This document shows positions 11,183 to 24,000 of a stretch of DNA of 64,000 nt, piece after piece. A model generated the notes under the pieces. That model did no database searches. It worked only from the letters and a program-made list of their open reading frames with translations, and was not told the DNA's origin. The translations under genes were made by a program, and so were the position numbers. Source of the stretch: Hetaerina americana (taxonomy: Eukaryota; Arthropoda; Insecta; Odonata; Calopterygidae); NCBI GenBank assembly GCA_022747635.1, contig JAKTNV010000063.1, positions 1,736,001 through 1,800,000 of the forward strand, read 5' to 3'. Numbering within the stretch: position 1 is the stretch's first letter; each line of letters starts with the position of its first letter.

Positions 11183-11766
11183 TAAAATTTCTTCAAACAT
11201 TGTGCATGAAGTTCAAATCGCGAAATGAGCCGGAATATTTTCACTTCCGAAAGTGTACCAAATCCGCATATAAGATGAATGATTGCAGGAAAGAGTTCAC
11301 TTTACACGCTTTCTATCTCTTAAGGGACGACCTCCCAAAGTGTTTTTTTCCCAACTTCCTCCTAAAATAATGAGAGATCTGCTACCACCTCATCTATCAT
11401 TCCTTCTTCCTTCTGTTTTCCTTTGAGTCACAATAACTTGTTATGGATATAGATTATTACTTGTCTGTAAAGCAGAGATTTCACATAATTAATAGCAATA
11501 TGTCTCCAAACATTGTACATCCGTTTCAAATTACCACATTAGAGAGTATCACCACTGAGCATAAACCAGACCCACATGACTGAACTAGAAATACTCCTCA
11601 AATAAGCACGAGGCTTGATTTTGAGCTCTCCTTATTTCTGATAACAGCCTTCCCCACGGCTCACATTGAGGAACTCTTGTGGCTCAACCTGAGTAATTAG
11701 AGCCATGATGTCAGGGACGAAAAATTAAAATTGACCGACGACTGGGGTTAATTGGTTTTTCCAAAG
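11183..11766. other. 3' flank of clip-protease gene 1
   Basis: Immediately downstream of the gene 1 stop codon, so it should contain the 3' UTR. I did not find a convincing AATAAA on the minus strand close to the stop. Confidence 0.4.
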
Positions 11767-12089
11767 TCACGGCTCCAGGCTGTCCAGGATCCATCGCACG
11801 TAAGGAGAGACCCGGGTGTAGATTCCCGGCTTGCCCCCCGAAGCGCAGAGCACGGGCCCGAAGGAGACCACGCCGGCCGCCACCCACTGCCCGCCCCTCC
11901 GCCCGGCCACCACGTCGTCGACGGTCATCAGAGGGCCTCCGCTGTCCCCCATGCACGAGTCTCTACCCTCCTGACCCCCCGCGCACATCTGGTCATCCCT
12001 CAGTGTGATCTGGTGGCTGTAAATCGGCGCGCAAATTCGGTTCGGCACCACGGGAACTCCGACCCATAATTTAACATGGCTTCGGGAAC
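11767..12089 (-). CDS. Gene 1 exon 7 (catalytic serine, C-terminus)
   Basis: Codes residues 301-407, starting with the GT of a split serine codon after a pyrimidine-rich acceptor. It holds DSCMGDSGGP (S350, specificity D344), the SWG-loop equivalent VSFGP, and the closing helix RWILDSLEP. It has exactly the length of the last exon of gene 2 (323 bp). Confidence 0.95.
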
Positions 12090-15000
12090 CTTGGGGAAAG
12101 GGTGAAAAATTATTATTATTACTAAAACTCACATCTGCAGATAGATAATGTCAGGTGGCACACAAGTCCCAAGCGTTAGAATCAAACTTACCTTAAAAAA
12201 TAACATGACACCTCAAATCCAATCAATATCACAAAAGATAATAAATGAAACACTCAGAAAGAAAATACAGTTAAAGGAAACTTCAAAACACCATTCTCTA
12301 ACACAAAAAAAAAACAGAAAATCCCCATCTCATCAACATCAGTTTCCCAAATCATCAAGAAAAAAATCAAAATTATGCTGTTAAATACAATTATAAACAA
12401 CACATCAATTAAATTATAAATAAATTGTTTGCATCTTTTCTTAGAAGTATTTGCCCTGTTAGGAAAGTGTTCGTATAGTTTTGCAGGTAAACTGTTCCAA
12501 TCAACAATTGTTTTATATAGAAATTAATATTATTTATTTGTTCTTTGTGCCCGGAAATTTACCTTGAATTTATGATCATTCCTCCCGATCAAATTTAGAT
12601 TCCCGTATCTTTCCTCAGTTCTCCCCAAGCTTTATCTCCCCTCAGAATGCGGAACATTTTAAAACGTCTGCTTACTTTTCTTCTAGATGCATGCCTTAAG
12701 AAATATCTCTCACTTTGTACTTTTTCACGATATTTAATACGTATTTCCTATATAATAATAATAATTAACATTGTCACCCCTTGGAAATATCGGTAAAACG
12801 TTGAAATAATGTTTGGAAAATATTTAATTAGTGCGAAAAACTTCATTCCGTTTTTTAATATTTTACGAACGAATATCTTTGTCAAAGTAGGAGGTGTGTA
12901 TTGGTAGAGGTACAACCTGAAGGTGCATATGAAGCTCCTTGAAAAAAACTTGGCATCATCGAACGAACAGCGTGGAAATATTCGTAAAAAAAGGTCAAGA
13001 GTAGGTGCTATTTATTATTCGTTGGTTGGTCACCACATTGAACCCTCTTCGTGAGTTTGACAGCCAGTACAGAAAGATCCAAATTTCAAATTGACAAGTT
13101 AACATAGAAACCCTGCCAGTTTCTTTGAAAATCGTTTGAAGGGACAAAATGTATCACACTGAACAATTTGGTTTGCTAGACACTGGAAGAACGAAGGTTA
13201 AATGCACGAATAATGAAGCAAAAAGATAAACATTAACCATAAGATTTTGACGCTGGCCTTACGTGATAATTTAAATTCTGCATTAAATCGGTAGTGGACA
13301 CCTCAACGAGGACTTGAGCTTGATTGACTGACGAAAAGAGAGACCCAAGGAAATATTTCCCCTCATAAAACTCGTGACCGTAGCTATAGGAAGCAAAAGC
13401 CATGCCACGTAGGACACTTTAAACTTACCGAAAATAAAAGCATCCCCAACAATAATAATCACCAGTCATCCGTGGACATGTTTTGAAATAACAGGCTTCT
13501 CGAGTATCTAAAAAAAAACTACCTCTCCGTTTGGATTTTCCACCCATCTATTCACTCGAATTTGTCTCGCAAGCCCGTACACTGACAGACGTGCTGCGTA
13601 TTAAGGATTCCGTGAGTTTTATTTGGCATACGCTTTCAAACAAAAGGGTGAATAAAAAAAACATTTTACAGAACTAGAATTTGAAATCTAGGCTATAAAT
13701 AATGAAATGTATATGACAGTAGTTATTTTAATAAATTAACTACTTTCAATGTAATTTTTAGATGGGATACCAAGGAACAAACATTAGAGTACATGTTATA
13801 GTTCAACTAATATGGACTAATTCACAAAGGACGTATAAAATGAGTTACGTAGAGAGACAATTATTATTTAGCATTCCTGGTGAAACCTATGGGATAATAT
13901 CTCAGGAGTCGAAGAGTTCTAATAGTATATTGTTAGAGAAAATAAGTAAAGCAGTTCAGACAATGTAGTATGAGACAGCGGTGTCTTTAAAATGTCAGTT
14001 TGACACAGTTTGTGGCTGAGTCTCTATTAAGGTCTTTTACGTAAGTACAAAAATTTTGTGAAACAATAAATTATACTTCACATATACTGATTACCAATCC
14101 TTTCTATAGTAAGTGGGTCAGGAAAATACGTAAAATATTCTTTCGCTAGAGTGGCAGCTAAGGTGAGACGACATGACACCAGAAGACGAATGATTTCGAG
14201 GCTTTGTTATTTGGCACAAAAGATATCGTATAAACAGGTCTGTAACCTCTTTTCTTATATCCGGCCATTAATATTCGCGTCCCAAATTTGCAATTGACTT
14301 GGGTAATCTTACATGCGCTTACTTTTATTATTTTATTAGAAAGGTAGGTATAGATCCATCTGAACTAAATTTAATAGTTTTATCATGAAATCCCAATTAA
14401 GTAAAAGTATGTTATCTCAAAGCATATCCATCGATTTCAGAATTTAAAACTCGTGAATAGAATGAAAGGTTTACATGAAAATGAAATATAATTTAAAGGA
14501 AAGTATTCAAGAGCCTCCTCAAATTGTTATGAAAAACAAAATAAGATAAGCTAAAATTAAAGAGTCGAAGACGGGAGACACCATACTTTTAAGACTGAAA
14601 CTTTAATCCAAATAAAGTAGCGCAGCTACGTTGAAAACAAAAAGTTTTCAGACTAACGATTTTCCAGTAAATAAATTTTGCAGGTGTGCACACAAACGCT
14701 GCATGGACAGGGAAACGGTCCAGAGGTACATTATTGAAGAAAGCTGAGAATGCAACTAAAATATGCTCCATTACATGGATAATTGTTATTGCGATAAATG
14801 CCTCTCAAAGGTGGACTAATGGGTAGGCTGAAAACTATTGCACACATGCTTGTAGACTCCAAAAAAACGACTTCTAGAAGTACTTCTGGTGGTATGTGGA
14901 AGTAACATTCCCCCTCAATACGCATGCGCAGGTTTGAGGTCTTTACATTCATCCAGTGTATTTTGAGAATCGGAAGTATGGAGATGTATTCTACTGCTAT

Positions 15001-18000
15001 GACATTGCAAGTTAAACAGCGTGCTGTCATTGACAGATGCCTTCACCTCATCATCCGAGGTGCAATGATTACCCTTGAGGTATCTCTTGAGTTGAGGAAA
15101 AACATAAAAATCGCTGGGCGCAAGATCGGGGTAATAAGGAGAGTTTTGTTTGTTCTCGTCTGTGAGACGGCGTGCTGGACCCATTTTGTACAGATTTTAC
15201 GGTATACCAATTGTTCAATAATGAAGCCGACACGTTCCTTGGATATACCAATATGGTTTGCGATACGCTTTTGGGTGATTCGCCGTTCATTTTGAATCAA
15301 ATCCAGTGATCGGACGTCCGCTGCGTGTTTCATCAACAATTATGGCTTTTCCAGGCTCTCAACCACGAAATTTTACTACCCATCGATTTACAATAGACCT
15401 ATCAACAGCATTGTCACCATAAACAGCCTTTAAACGACGATGAATCTCAGTAGGAGTCACTTTTTCAGCAGTTAAAAATTCGGTAACAGCTCGCCGCTTA
15501 ACTCGCGTTGACATAGCACTAGAACACGTCTCCATACCTCCGCTTCTCAAAATACACTGGATGAATGTAACGACCTCAAACCTGCGCATGCCTGTTGAGG
15601 GGGAATGTTACTTTCACCAGCCACCAGGGGTGCTTCTGAAGGTTATTTAGTTTGTGGTCTACAAGCATGTGTGCATCAGTTTTCAGTCTACCCTCGTAGT
15701 ACTATTTACCATACTCGCAACACGTGGACGGGTTTTAGCATCTGTCAGGGAAATAGTGAAATCAAGAATGTGATAACATTATAATAAAATCATTTGACTA
15801 TTTAAATATCCGTTCTAGAGGATATTACAGTGAAACTCATTAACAACTATTACAGCCATATTGAGATTACGGATATCGAAAGATTACAGAGAAGGGTTGG
15901 CTGGAAATACGGCAGCTTATCAGAAAATGATCTAAGGTAAAACGCTCACCGTCATGGAGGACATTAAAATGGCATCACGAGAAAATTCTCCTTGAATTTG
16001 GCGTGACACCAAAGAGTTGCCATACATATCTATCTTCACATGTCAGACAATAAAATATTTTTTGGACCTTTTCCGCAAATATTTCGCTTGTTGGACGACG
16101 GTAATGGAAACAATTCTAAATTTACTATTTTAAGGTTCGATTTCCGTGACAAAATATCATAAGTGAATGTAGATACTAGGATCATTTAATAAAATGCATG
16201 CTACTCACTATTTTCCGTTCTTCCCCAGCCGGCAACAAACATCGATTCACCCTCGTAGTTCTTGGCGAGTGCCGCTCCATTGGGAAGGCAAATGGGAACA
16301 ACGAAATCTGTGGGCGGGAGATAAAACAAGAGAAATAATCAATATTCAATCAATTAGATCATTCAACCCCTTGGCTCATCGCCTCTTGGGCCAATAGGAA
16401 CTATTAGTTAACGAAATTTATTTATATAGTACAGGGTTCGTCCGGAAATTAAGTGTACTGAGCTCAGGAAAAAAAATTTATTACACTTTTACATATCTTA
16501 AGCTAATATTCTTCAAAATAGGACCCTTGTGAGTCGATACACTTGTTCCAGCGGCGTTCCCATTCCTGGAACGCTCCCGCGAAGGCATCATCGGGAACCT
16601 CTCGAAGACTCGTCGTCGACCTCTTCTCTGCCTCCACGAACATCTTGTGCCACCGAAAGATCATGTTTCTGGACATGGCTGACTCCCCGTAACCCTGGTT
16701 AATCATACCGACAGTTTCGGTAGACGATTTCCCAAGCTTTACCGCAAATTTGATGGAATAACGCTGCTTTGGCATCGCGTTCCGTGACGTGGGTCGAGCG
16801 TGGAGGTTCGCGTTAACAGAGCTCCTCACTACACCACAGCTCAGAGCCGACTGCCTTTTTCATCGTCGCTTGCCAACATACCCCCCTCCAATCGCAGCCC
16901 GTCAGAGCGGTGCTGGGCGCGCCTGGAGCGGCGCGCCCAGCCCAGGAGTCAGTACACTTATTTTCCGGACGAACCCTGTATCCTGAAAGCCTCTCCTACC
17001 GTAACCCAATTATAATTACAAGGGTAATTATATATTTTCAACATCATTGCAAAAGAGAAATCCTTCCAATTTATGCAAGATTTTAGCTGTAGTTTAACCT
17101 CCGCTCCATGAGTATTTCTCAACCTTGCTCCTCTATTATTTTGATACGTTACTCAGTTTATCATAACAGCGTTTTACAAATCTCGTAGCTCCTCTACGCT
17201 GCACTCGATCCAATTCGGCAATCAATCCAACTTCGTGAGGATCCCATTAATACTAGAAGCATATTCTAAATGAGCCTAACCAGTAAAAGATAACATTTCT
17301 CTTTGAGCTTTTCATCACATTTACCTAGTACTCATCCAATAAACCTTAATTTTTGTAATCTTGTCCACATATTCCCCATATGTGTTTCACCCAGGAGAGG
17401 TCGTGAGTGAGGGTAACGCCTAGGTATTTAATTGAGTCAACGCATTCAATTTCGGTTTCGCTCGGGAGAGAATAACTCTTTTTCCAAAACTTCATCACTA
17501 CGCACTTTTTTAATAATAGTAGAAGTAGTAGTATTAAGGGGATGCGACCGACACATAAGGTCGTTTGCGCCATTAGGGATGAATGGGAAAGGAGGAGGGG
17601 TGGAGAGAAATCCGGCGTCAGCATTAGCCTACTCTAATAACGAAAGGTGCCAAAGGGGTCCGCAACTTAACGTCCCATCCGACGGACGGCGTACTCACTC
17701 AAAGTGTCTTCCACAAAGCACCTCAAATAGGGATCGAGATACCAATGAAAAATATTCAACACCGGGCCCAATGGGTGGGAAGCCAGTAGGATAGCCACCT
17801 CACCAATCACGACCCCTGCACTTTTCTAAGTTTAATTCTTAGCGCCAAATGTCGCACCAGAGTTGTATTGCATTAAGGTCATCTGGGAAAGCTGCTGTAT
17901 CTTCAGTCACGAATATTACGGTAAATTACTGCATCATCGGCAAATAAACGTATCTTACTATTATCTACGGAGATAATTTCGTTATTGTAAAGAATAAATA

Positions 18001-21000
18001 AAACAGACCAAAGAAAATTTCCTCAGGGAACAGATGAATAGTCCTCTACGCGACCATTCAAAGCCTTTAATCCAGCCAGGATATTGTTATGTGTGCCATA
18101 GGATTCTAACTGTGTGAGTAGTTTACTGCGAAGCAAGCCCTTTCTCGAAAGCATTTTTAAAATCTATAAAAACCACATCCAAAAAACATTTCTCTCTTCC
18201 AAACCAAAGATATCATGAACAAACGGCGCAAGTTGACTCTCGCAGGATTTACCCTTTCGGAAACCGTGTTGGTTTCTCACTAATACCTCTCGACTATCAA
18301 AGTATTTTTTGCGTTTACGTGTTTCATGACCTAGCATGATATGGATACGAGGATAATAGGTCTGACATTGTTTTTTCCTCCTCTCTATATACATTTTAAA
18401 TGTTGGTGTTAAATGAGCCGTTTTCCAATCACTGGGAGCTTTGTCATCCACTAGCGATTTCTTAAGTACGATTTCCAGATACGTGAACATTTCTCACTCC
18501 AGTTCATTAATATTAAGAGCGGGTATTTGATCGGGAAGAAGATGGGTAAGAAAAGGGAGTTCATTATCACCATTGATCTCGATTGGTATGTGGCTGAAAT
18601 GTTAGTGTACATAAGAATGAAAGTGGGCGGAGAATTCATATTCATGACTTCAGTTAATTTTGCGGATGATCAATCTTTGCATTGCCTACCAGTTGTACTG
18701 AATTCATATGCATCCATAATGCAAATTTATGTCTATTACAAAAGATGTTATTCAGCGTATTAATGGTATCATGTTAATTAATACCAATATGCTAATTATT
18801 AGCGGAGAGTTAATGAGAAAAAAGAGCAGTAATTTCAATGCAATCACAGTCTCCATTTCTAATGGCTTGCAATAAGTTTTAAAAATGTTCACATTTTTAA
18901 TGAAAGGATGTTTGGGATACACCAAAGCTTTTGTGCAAAAAAAGAGCGAAAAAACTCAAGTTTTTTTAAAGCTGGTGTTAGGAATCAAAAAGCCGTGCCC
19001 AAGAAAAGGCAGATTCTTATTTTTCTGATAGCCTACACATTCAGTAATAACCACATGCCTTCGTCACATTTACATAATGTAGAATGATAGAGCACACTTC
19101 TTCTATAGTTTTGAGAGAAAAGAATGACGCCAAAGCCTTCGTGACCCGGAATGACCCAACCTTGACGTTGGCTTGTCCTCAGTTTGCACGCAGCCAAAGG
19201 GCCAGCGGCAGAATGGAAGTGCCTTCTTTACAAACCGGTTTTTCCGCTTAACCACTTATCATCCGGTTTAGCCTTTCTCGAAAAGGTGGGACATCTTCAA
19301 AATTCATGCATGCGTTTTTCAAGAACCGTGTTGCTTTTACGCAAGTGTTTCTTGAAATGAGAGGAGAATAAGAATACGTAAATTAGAATGATAAGAGAAA
19401 TATCTTTTAGTGAAATATCTTAATTCGTTTCTCCTAACCAATATTCGTAAATGGCAAATACAATGATTTCACGGAACAGAATTGAATAATAAGAATTAAA
19501 TATAAATTGAATATGAATAAGATATTCAACGCTTGAAAGACAGTCTTAAGGCCTAAACAGCTTTTATTGACATATTAAATGGTTATTGTACCAAAATGCA
19601 AAGCAATACCTATACCGAGGAGAAATCACATGGTAGGGGAACAAAAATGCTTTGTAAAATTGAAAAAGTCAGCGTATGTGGAATTATTGAGACGTAGTGG
19701 ACTGGCAAATTCAAAAAAACTGCGGAAGATGCTGCGTCAGGACCTTTCAATGGAGTCATCCGCTAATGCGCATCACAACGAAATCATTTCCAAGTGCAAA
19801 AATACTGAATAATGCAAAAACAAAACTTTGTAACTCCACATGAAAACTAAGCTTTATTGCGACCTAGGTTTCACTGCGGAGCAGCATCTTCAGGCAAATA
19901 AGTCATATTCACACTCACGAGATCTGTTCAATAAATACGCAAACTGAGGCAATAAAAACTTTATTCCAAAGAAACTGCGGGAGATGCCGCAACAGTAACT
20001 TTTAACGGAGTCATCCGCTAATGTGCATTTCAATGTAACAATTTCAGAGTGTAAAAATCATTCGCCTTGCCTGGGATTCGAACCCAGATCCCTCAATATC
20101 CGGTCGAGTGCTTTAGCCACTTAAGCTACCGAGGCGTCCTCTTAAACTCTGAAATTTTGGGGCTTTTTTAAAGGAATTTCAGAGTTTAAGAGGACGCCTC
20201 GGTAGCTTAAGTGGCTAAAGCACTCGACCGGATATTGAGGGATCTGGGTTCGAATCCCAGTCAAGGCGAATGATTTTTACACTCTGAAATTGTTACATTG
20301 AAAAACTTTATTTTTCAAAATTTAGTCTACATCGATTTTGTCCCCTTCAAAGTACTCTCCACTCGTTGCTATGCTCATGGCAGTTAGGCTTTTAGTTTTC
20401 TCGTCGTTTCTTGCTTTATTGTGTCCACATCTTCCCAGTGATGTCCCCTCATCACATTTTTGAATTTTGGGAATAGAAAAAAGTCGCAGGGGGAGAGATC
20501 TGGCAAATAAGGAGGATGTTCAAGGATGGTAATTGAATTTTTTGCCAGAAACTAGCGAACAATCAATGCTGAATGTGCAGGTGAAGTCATTGACATGGGA
20601 ACCATCCATCATGTTCGTCTAATCTTTCGTCCGTTTTAATCTGGCGTCAGCAGCTTGGACACGATTTTTGCACACATTTGTTTAAAACCCAAATGTTCGG
20701 TTAAAATAGTGTGAACTGTTGATTTTCCTAAATTCAGTTCATCAGCTATCATTCGGGCAGTGTTTTGACGATCGGTAAGGACAAGGGACTGCACACGGTC
20801 AATGTTGTCGTCAACACAGATGGTTGTAGGTCATCCCGGCCTTGCATCATCCGTGGCGTCTCGTCGTCCATCTTTAAAACGCTTAATCCACATGAAAACG
20901 GATGTTTTTCTCAGAGCATTATCACCGTAAACAGCTGTCAATAATTCAATAATTTCTTGATAACTTTTACCGCACTTTACCAAAAAACCTGATGCTGATT

Positions 21001-24000
21001 CGTTGCTCCGTGATTTTGTCAATTTCCATTTTCGACAAACAGTAAAAGCAAGGACAACAGAAACTAACATAACTGGCACCATACGCGCAGCTCGACGATC
21101 CGCCAAGTAGACGGCTCATGGGGTCTCAGACAACTAGCGCCGCTAGTGAGTGGGGTTATGGTCCGCGTCATGGCCGCCAGATTGCACCAGTTTGCGCATT
21201 TATTGCATAAGCCACGTATGCTGCGGGGTTTAGTTAGATATTTGTTGGAGAGGGATGGGCTGGGTGTAAAGGGAGGGATATAATACCATCTATGACCGCC
21301 GATTGGTAAGTTAGGGACAGAGTAAGGGGGGCGGGAAGGGGGGAATGGCAGAGCGCCTCTTCGCGGTGGGGTGCGAACGCCCATGTTTTTTTCCACCCCG
21401 AGGAGAGGAGAGTGAAATGAAAACATAATGCCATTCACTAATTGGTTGTTTTCGCGACAGTCATAAGAATTTCCCACTGCTCGAGAATATCTAGCCTGGC
21501 CCCTTTGCTTTCAAAGTGGAGAAACTGAGGATGTTCCCTGGTCAAGGCGAATGATTTTTACAGTATGACGTTATTCCATTGATTGTTGTTGGCTATTATA
21601 AAAGTAATAATCTGAGAGTGCTCGCTAAACAGGATCGAGAAAGGAAGGAAGTATAACTTTTTGCGCGGGGTGAAGTGCCGTACAAAGAGGGTAGCATTGA
21701 AAATTATATTATTAATGACAAACGAAAGAGTGAATTTTTAAATCTCGCGCTAGAAAGCCTTTTGATTATTTTATACCATAAATACTTGTGTAATGTTTAT
21801 CTCGGAGTTTCTGAATGTCACCAGATTCATTTGAACGTTGCTAAGAGGAATGTGTGGGAGAAAGTACGAAGTTACCGTAAAATTATTAAGACTGCCCCAC
21901 AGCCAGTTAGTTCTTCATTTGATTGGTCTTTCAGGCTGCGTGCCTCACCTCGATTAGTGACTTGCTTCCTCCTTTCCAGGATAAGATTCCAAGAACTCTA
22001 CTGAGCCGATTTAATTGATCACTTCGTCGAAGAAATATTAGTAATAAGTTAGGGCTTCTCAATCTCCCCACGGAACGCTTCCTTGGGAAACTTAGATATC
22101 ATGGAAATTGCACCAAAAGCCATCATATACCTTTTATTGAAATATAGGAAAATTGAGCTCCACGATCTCGTGAAATAACTAATTAAAGGAGAACTCCTAT
22201 AGCCGTAATATTATTTCCAGTAACATTATGAGATTTCTTGATGGTAGGAAAATAGTAAGCCAAAGCCAGCACGGATTTTGGAAGAGCAGACCTTGCGGCA
22301 CACAATTAGGTATTTTCATTCACGATATACTTAGACCGGGAGAATACGCCATACACGTCGATGCAGTACTCCTAGATATCAAAATAAGCCTTCGTTAAAG
22401 TCCCACAAAGTAAATTGTTACACAAACTTCAATTTTATGGGATCAATGAGAAAATTATTAAAGCGATTAGATACTTCTTATCAAATTTCAAACATATAGT
22501 AGTAATTGATGGGTTGTAATCAATATAGATGTGAATTCGGGTGTCCCCCAGGGAAGTGTAATAGGGCCGCTTCTTTTCTTAATATACGAGGGTCATCCGG
22601 AAAGTAGTACCCGTTCGTGCCGCATGAAGTGCTGACGACGCGAGTAGCCGCTGGACGAGGTCAGATAGCTTCAGTGGCTTGTCTGCCTTCTCTGAGCCAA
22701 GTTGCGTGACGCTAGCATTGCCTGTGTTGTTTCTGTGATTGTTTACAATGTTTAAAAAAATTGAGAACGCCGCCAGTTGTGAAGTGAGGGCAGTGATTAA
22801 ATTCCTCAATGCAAGAAACGTTCGCCCATGTGATATTCATCGCCAATTAAAGGAGGTGTATGGAGACAATGTAATGGACGAGTCGTCTGTTCGGCGGTGG
22901 TGTCGCAACTTCAACATGGGGAGGGGGAACACACACGACGATGAGCGTTCGGAGAGACCGTCTGTCATTACAGACCAACTGGTGAGCTCAGTTGACGAAT
23001 TCGTGAGGAACGATCGGCGCGTCACAATTGATGACATCTGTGAGCATTTTCCCAATGTTTCTCGAACAATTGTTCATGAAATTGTTAAACACCATCTGCA
23101 TTATGCAAAAATTTGTGCAAGATGGGTCCCTCGCGTATCTCAATGAGCTGGCGGCGAAGGACTATGCAGCAGGAATACAGAAACTTGTCACACGTTATGA
23201 CAAATGCCTTAATTTGCTTGGAGATTATGTTGAGAAGTAGTTTAAAGTATCCTCTTTCAAATAAAATTTTTTATGTTTGTTAATATTTACTTTTGTGTCT
23301 TTATTTCACGAACGGGTACTACTTTCCGGATGACCCTCGTACATTAATGACTTGTGCTCACACGTTAGTAGCGATCTCAGATTATTTGCTGACGACACGG
23401 TGGTATACAGGGAAATAAGGGGCCCATCATAGCCCATGCGAGCTACTCTCTAGACACTCAGGCACAATATCGGATTGGAGCAAAGAATGGGGATTAATGC
23501 TTAAAATAGACAAATGTGCAGTTCCGAAATTTTGGAGCAAAGCAAGTGTCGAACAGGATAAAAGCTATGAAATAGAAGGTTCAGTGCTAACTACGGCCGA
23601 TCATATTAAATATTTGGGGTAGCTATAACACCACTCATTTTATCGGGAGCACATATCAGGACAATATGGGTTTCAGTAAACTAGCGGTGGGGAAATGAAA
23701 TGAGAAAGTAAAAGAGAGTAGTTATTTCACTCTTGTTAGGCCTCATTTGGAATATGTCGCAAGTATTTGGGATCCTTGGGAGAAAATTGGGCAAAATAAT
23801 TAGATGAAGTCCAGAGAAAATACGCCAGATTTGTGAAAAAAAATTTTTAATAAGAAGGCGAGTGTGACAGACCCTCAAGGGAATTAGGCTGAGAGCCACT
23901 TGATATGCGGAGAGAACAAGCGAGACTTAGATTTTTAGAAAGGCTCAGAACAAATGACTTTAACTTTGGCACTAAAGGAATTATAATGGCCCCACACTAC

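Larger units (their letters stand above)
12090..16208. other. Gene 1 intron 6
   Basis: Contains a minus-strand LINE tail (12410-12780) and a mariner remnant (14819-15696). The 12800-14818 part has nothing I recognise apart from a weak open frame at 13762-13968. Confidence 0.8.
19966..20300. mobile_element. tRNA-bearing palindromic insertion with 12-bp target duplication
   Basis: 335 bp inserted in mariner-c, flanked by aaaaactttatt at 19954-19965 and 20301-20312. It consists of one minus-oriented and one plus-oriented copy of the tRNA-like unit meeting near 20165, so the molecule could fold into a long hairpin. The left unit extends further (outer ttccaaagaaactgcgggag segment); the right unit ends shortly after its clamp arm. 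Confidence 0.85.
19919..21212 (-). mobile_element. Mariner element (mariner-c), interrupted and frame-broken
   Basis: Left terminal repeat gagatctgttcaataaatacg at 19919; a decayed right end lies near 21190-21212 (gtttgcgcatttattgcata). Minus-strand coding remnants: FLVKCGKSYQEIIELLTAVY, then KTSVFMWIKRFKDGRRDATD and DDARPG (20831-21106), ARMIADELNLGKSTVHTILT further down, and a LPDLSPCDFFLFPKFKNVMR block near 20460. The tRNA-bearing palindrome 19966-20300 interrupts it near its left end. A second copy, in reverse orientation, is at 26965-27866. Confidence 0.85.

Noticed and set aside
13762..13968. A 68-residue frame with FSIPGETYGI resembling FYIPGESYGI at about 25070
   Set aside because: Similarity is too short; I could not connect it to a LINE tail with confidence.
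20196..20268. A functional tRNA gene
   Set aside because: Acceptor stem mismatch, C instead of U at position 33, multiple repeat-embedded copies and no following T-run terminator argue for a tRNA-derived repeat.
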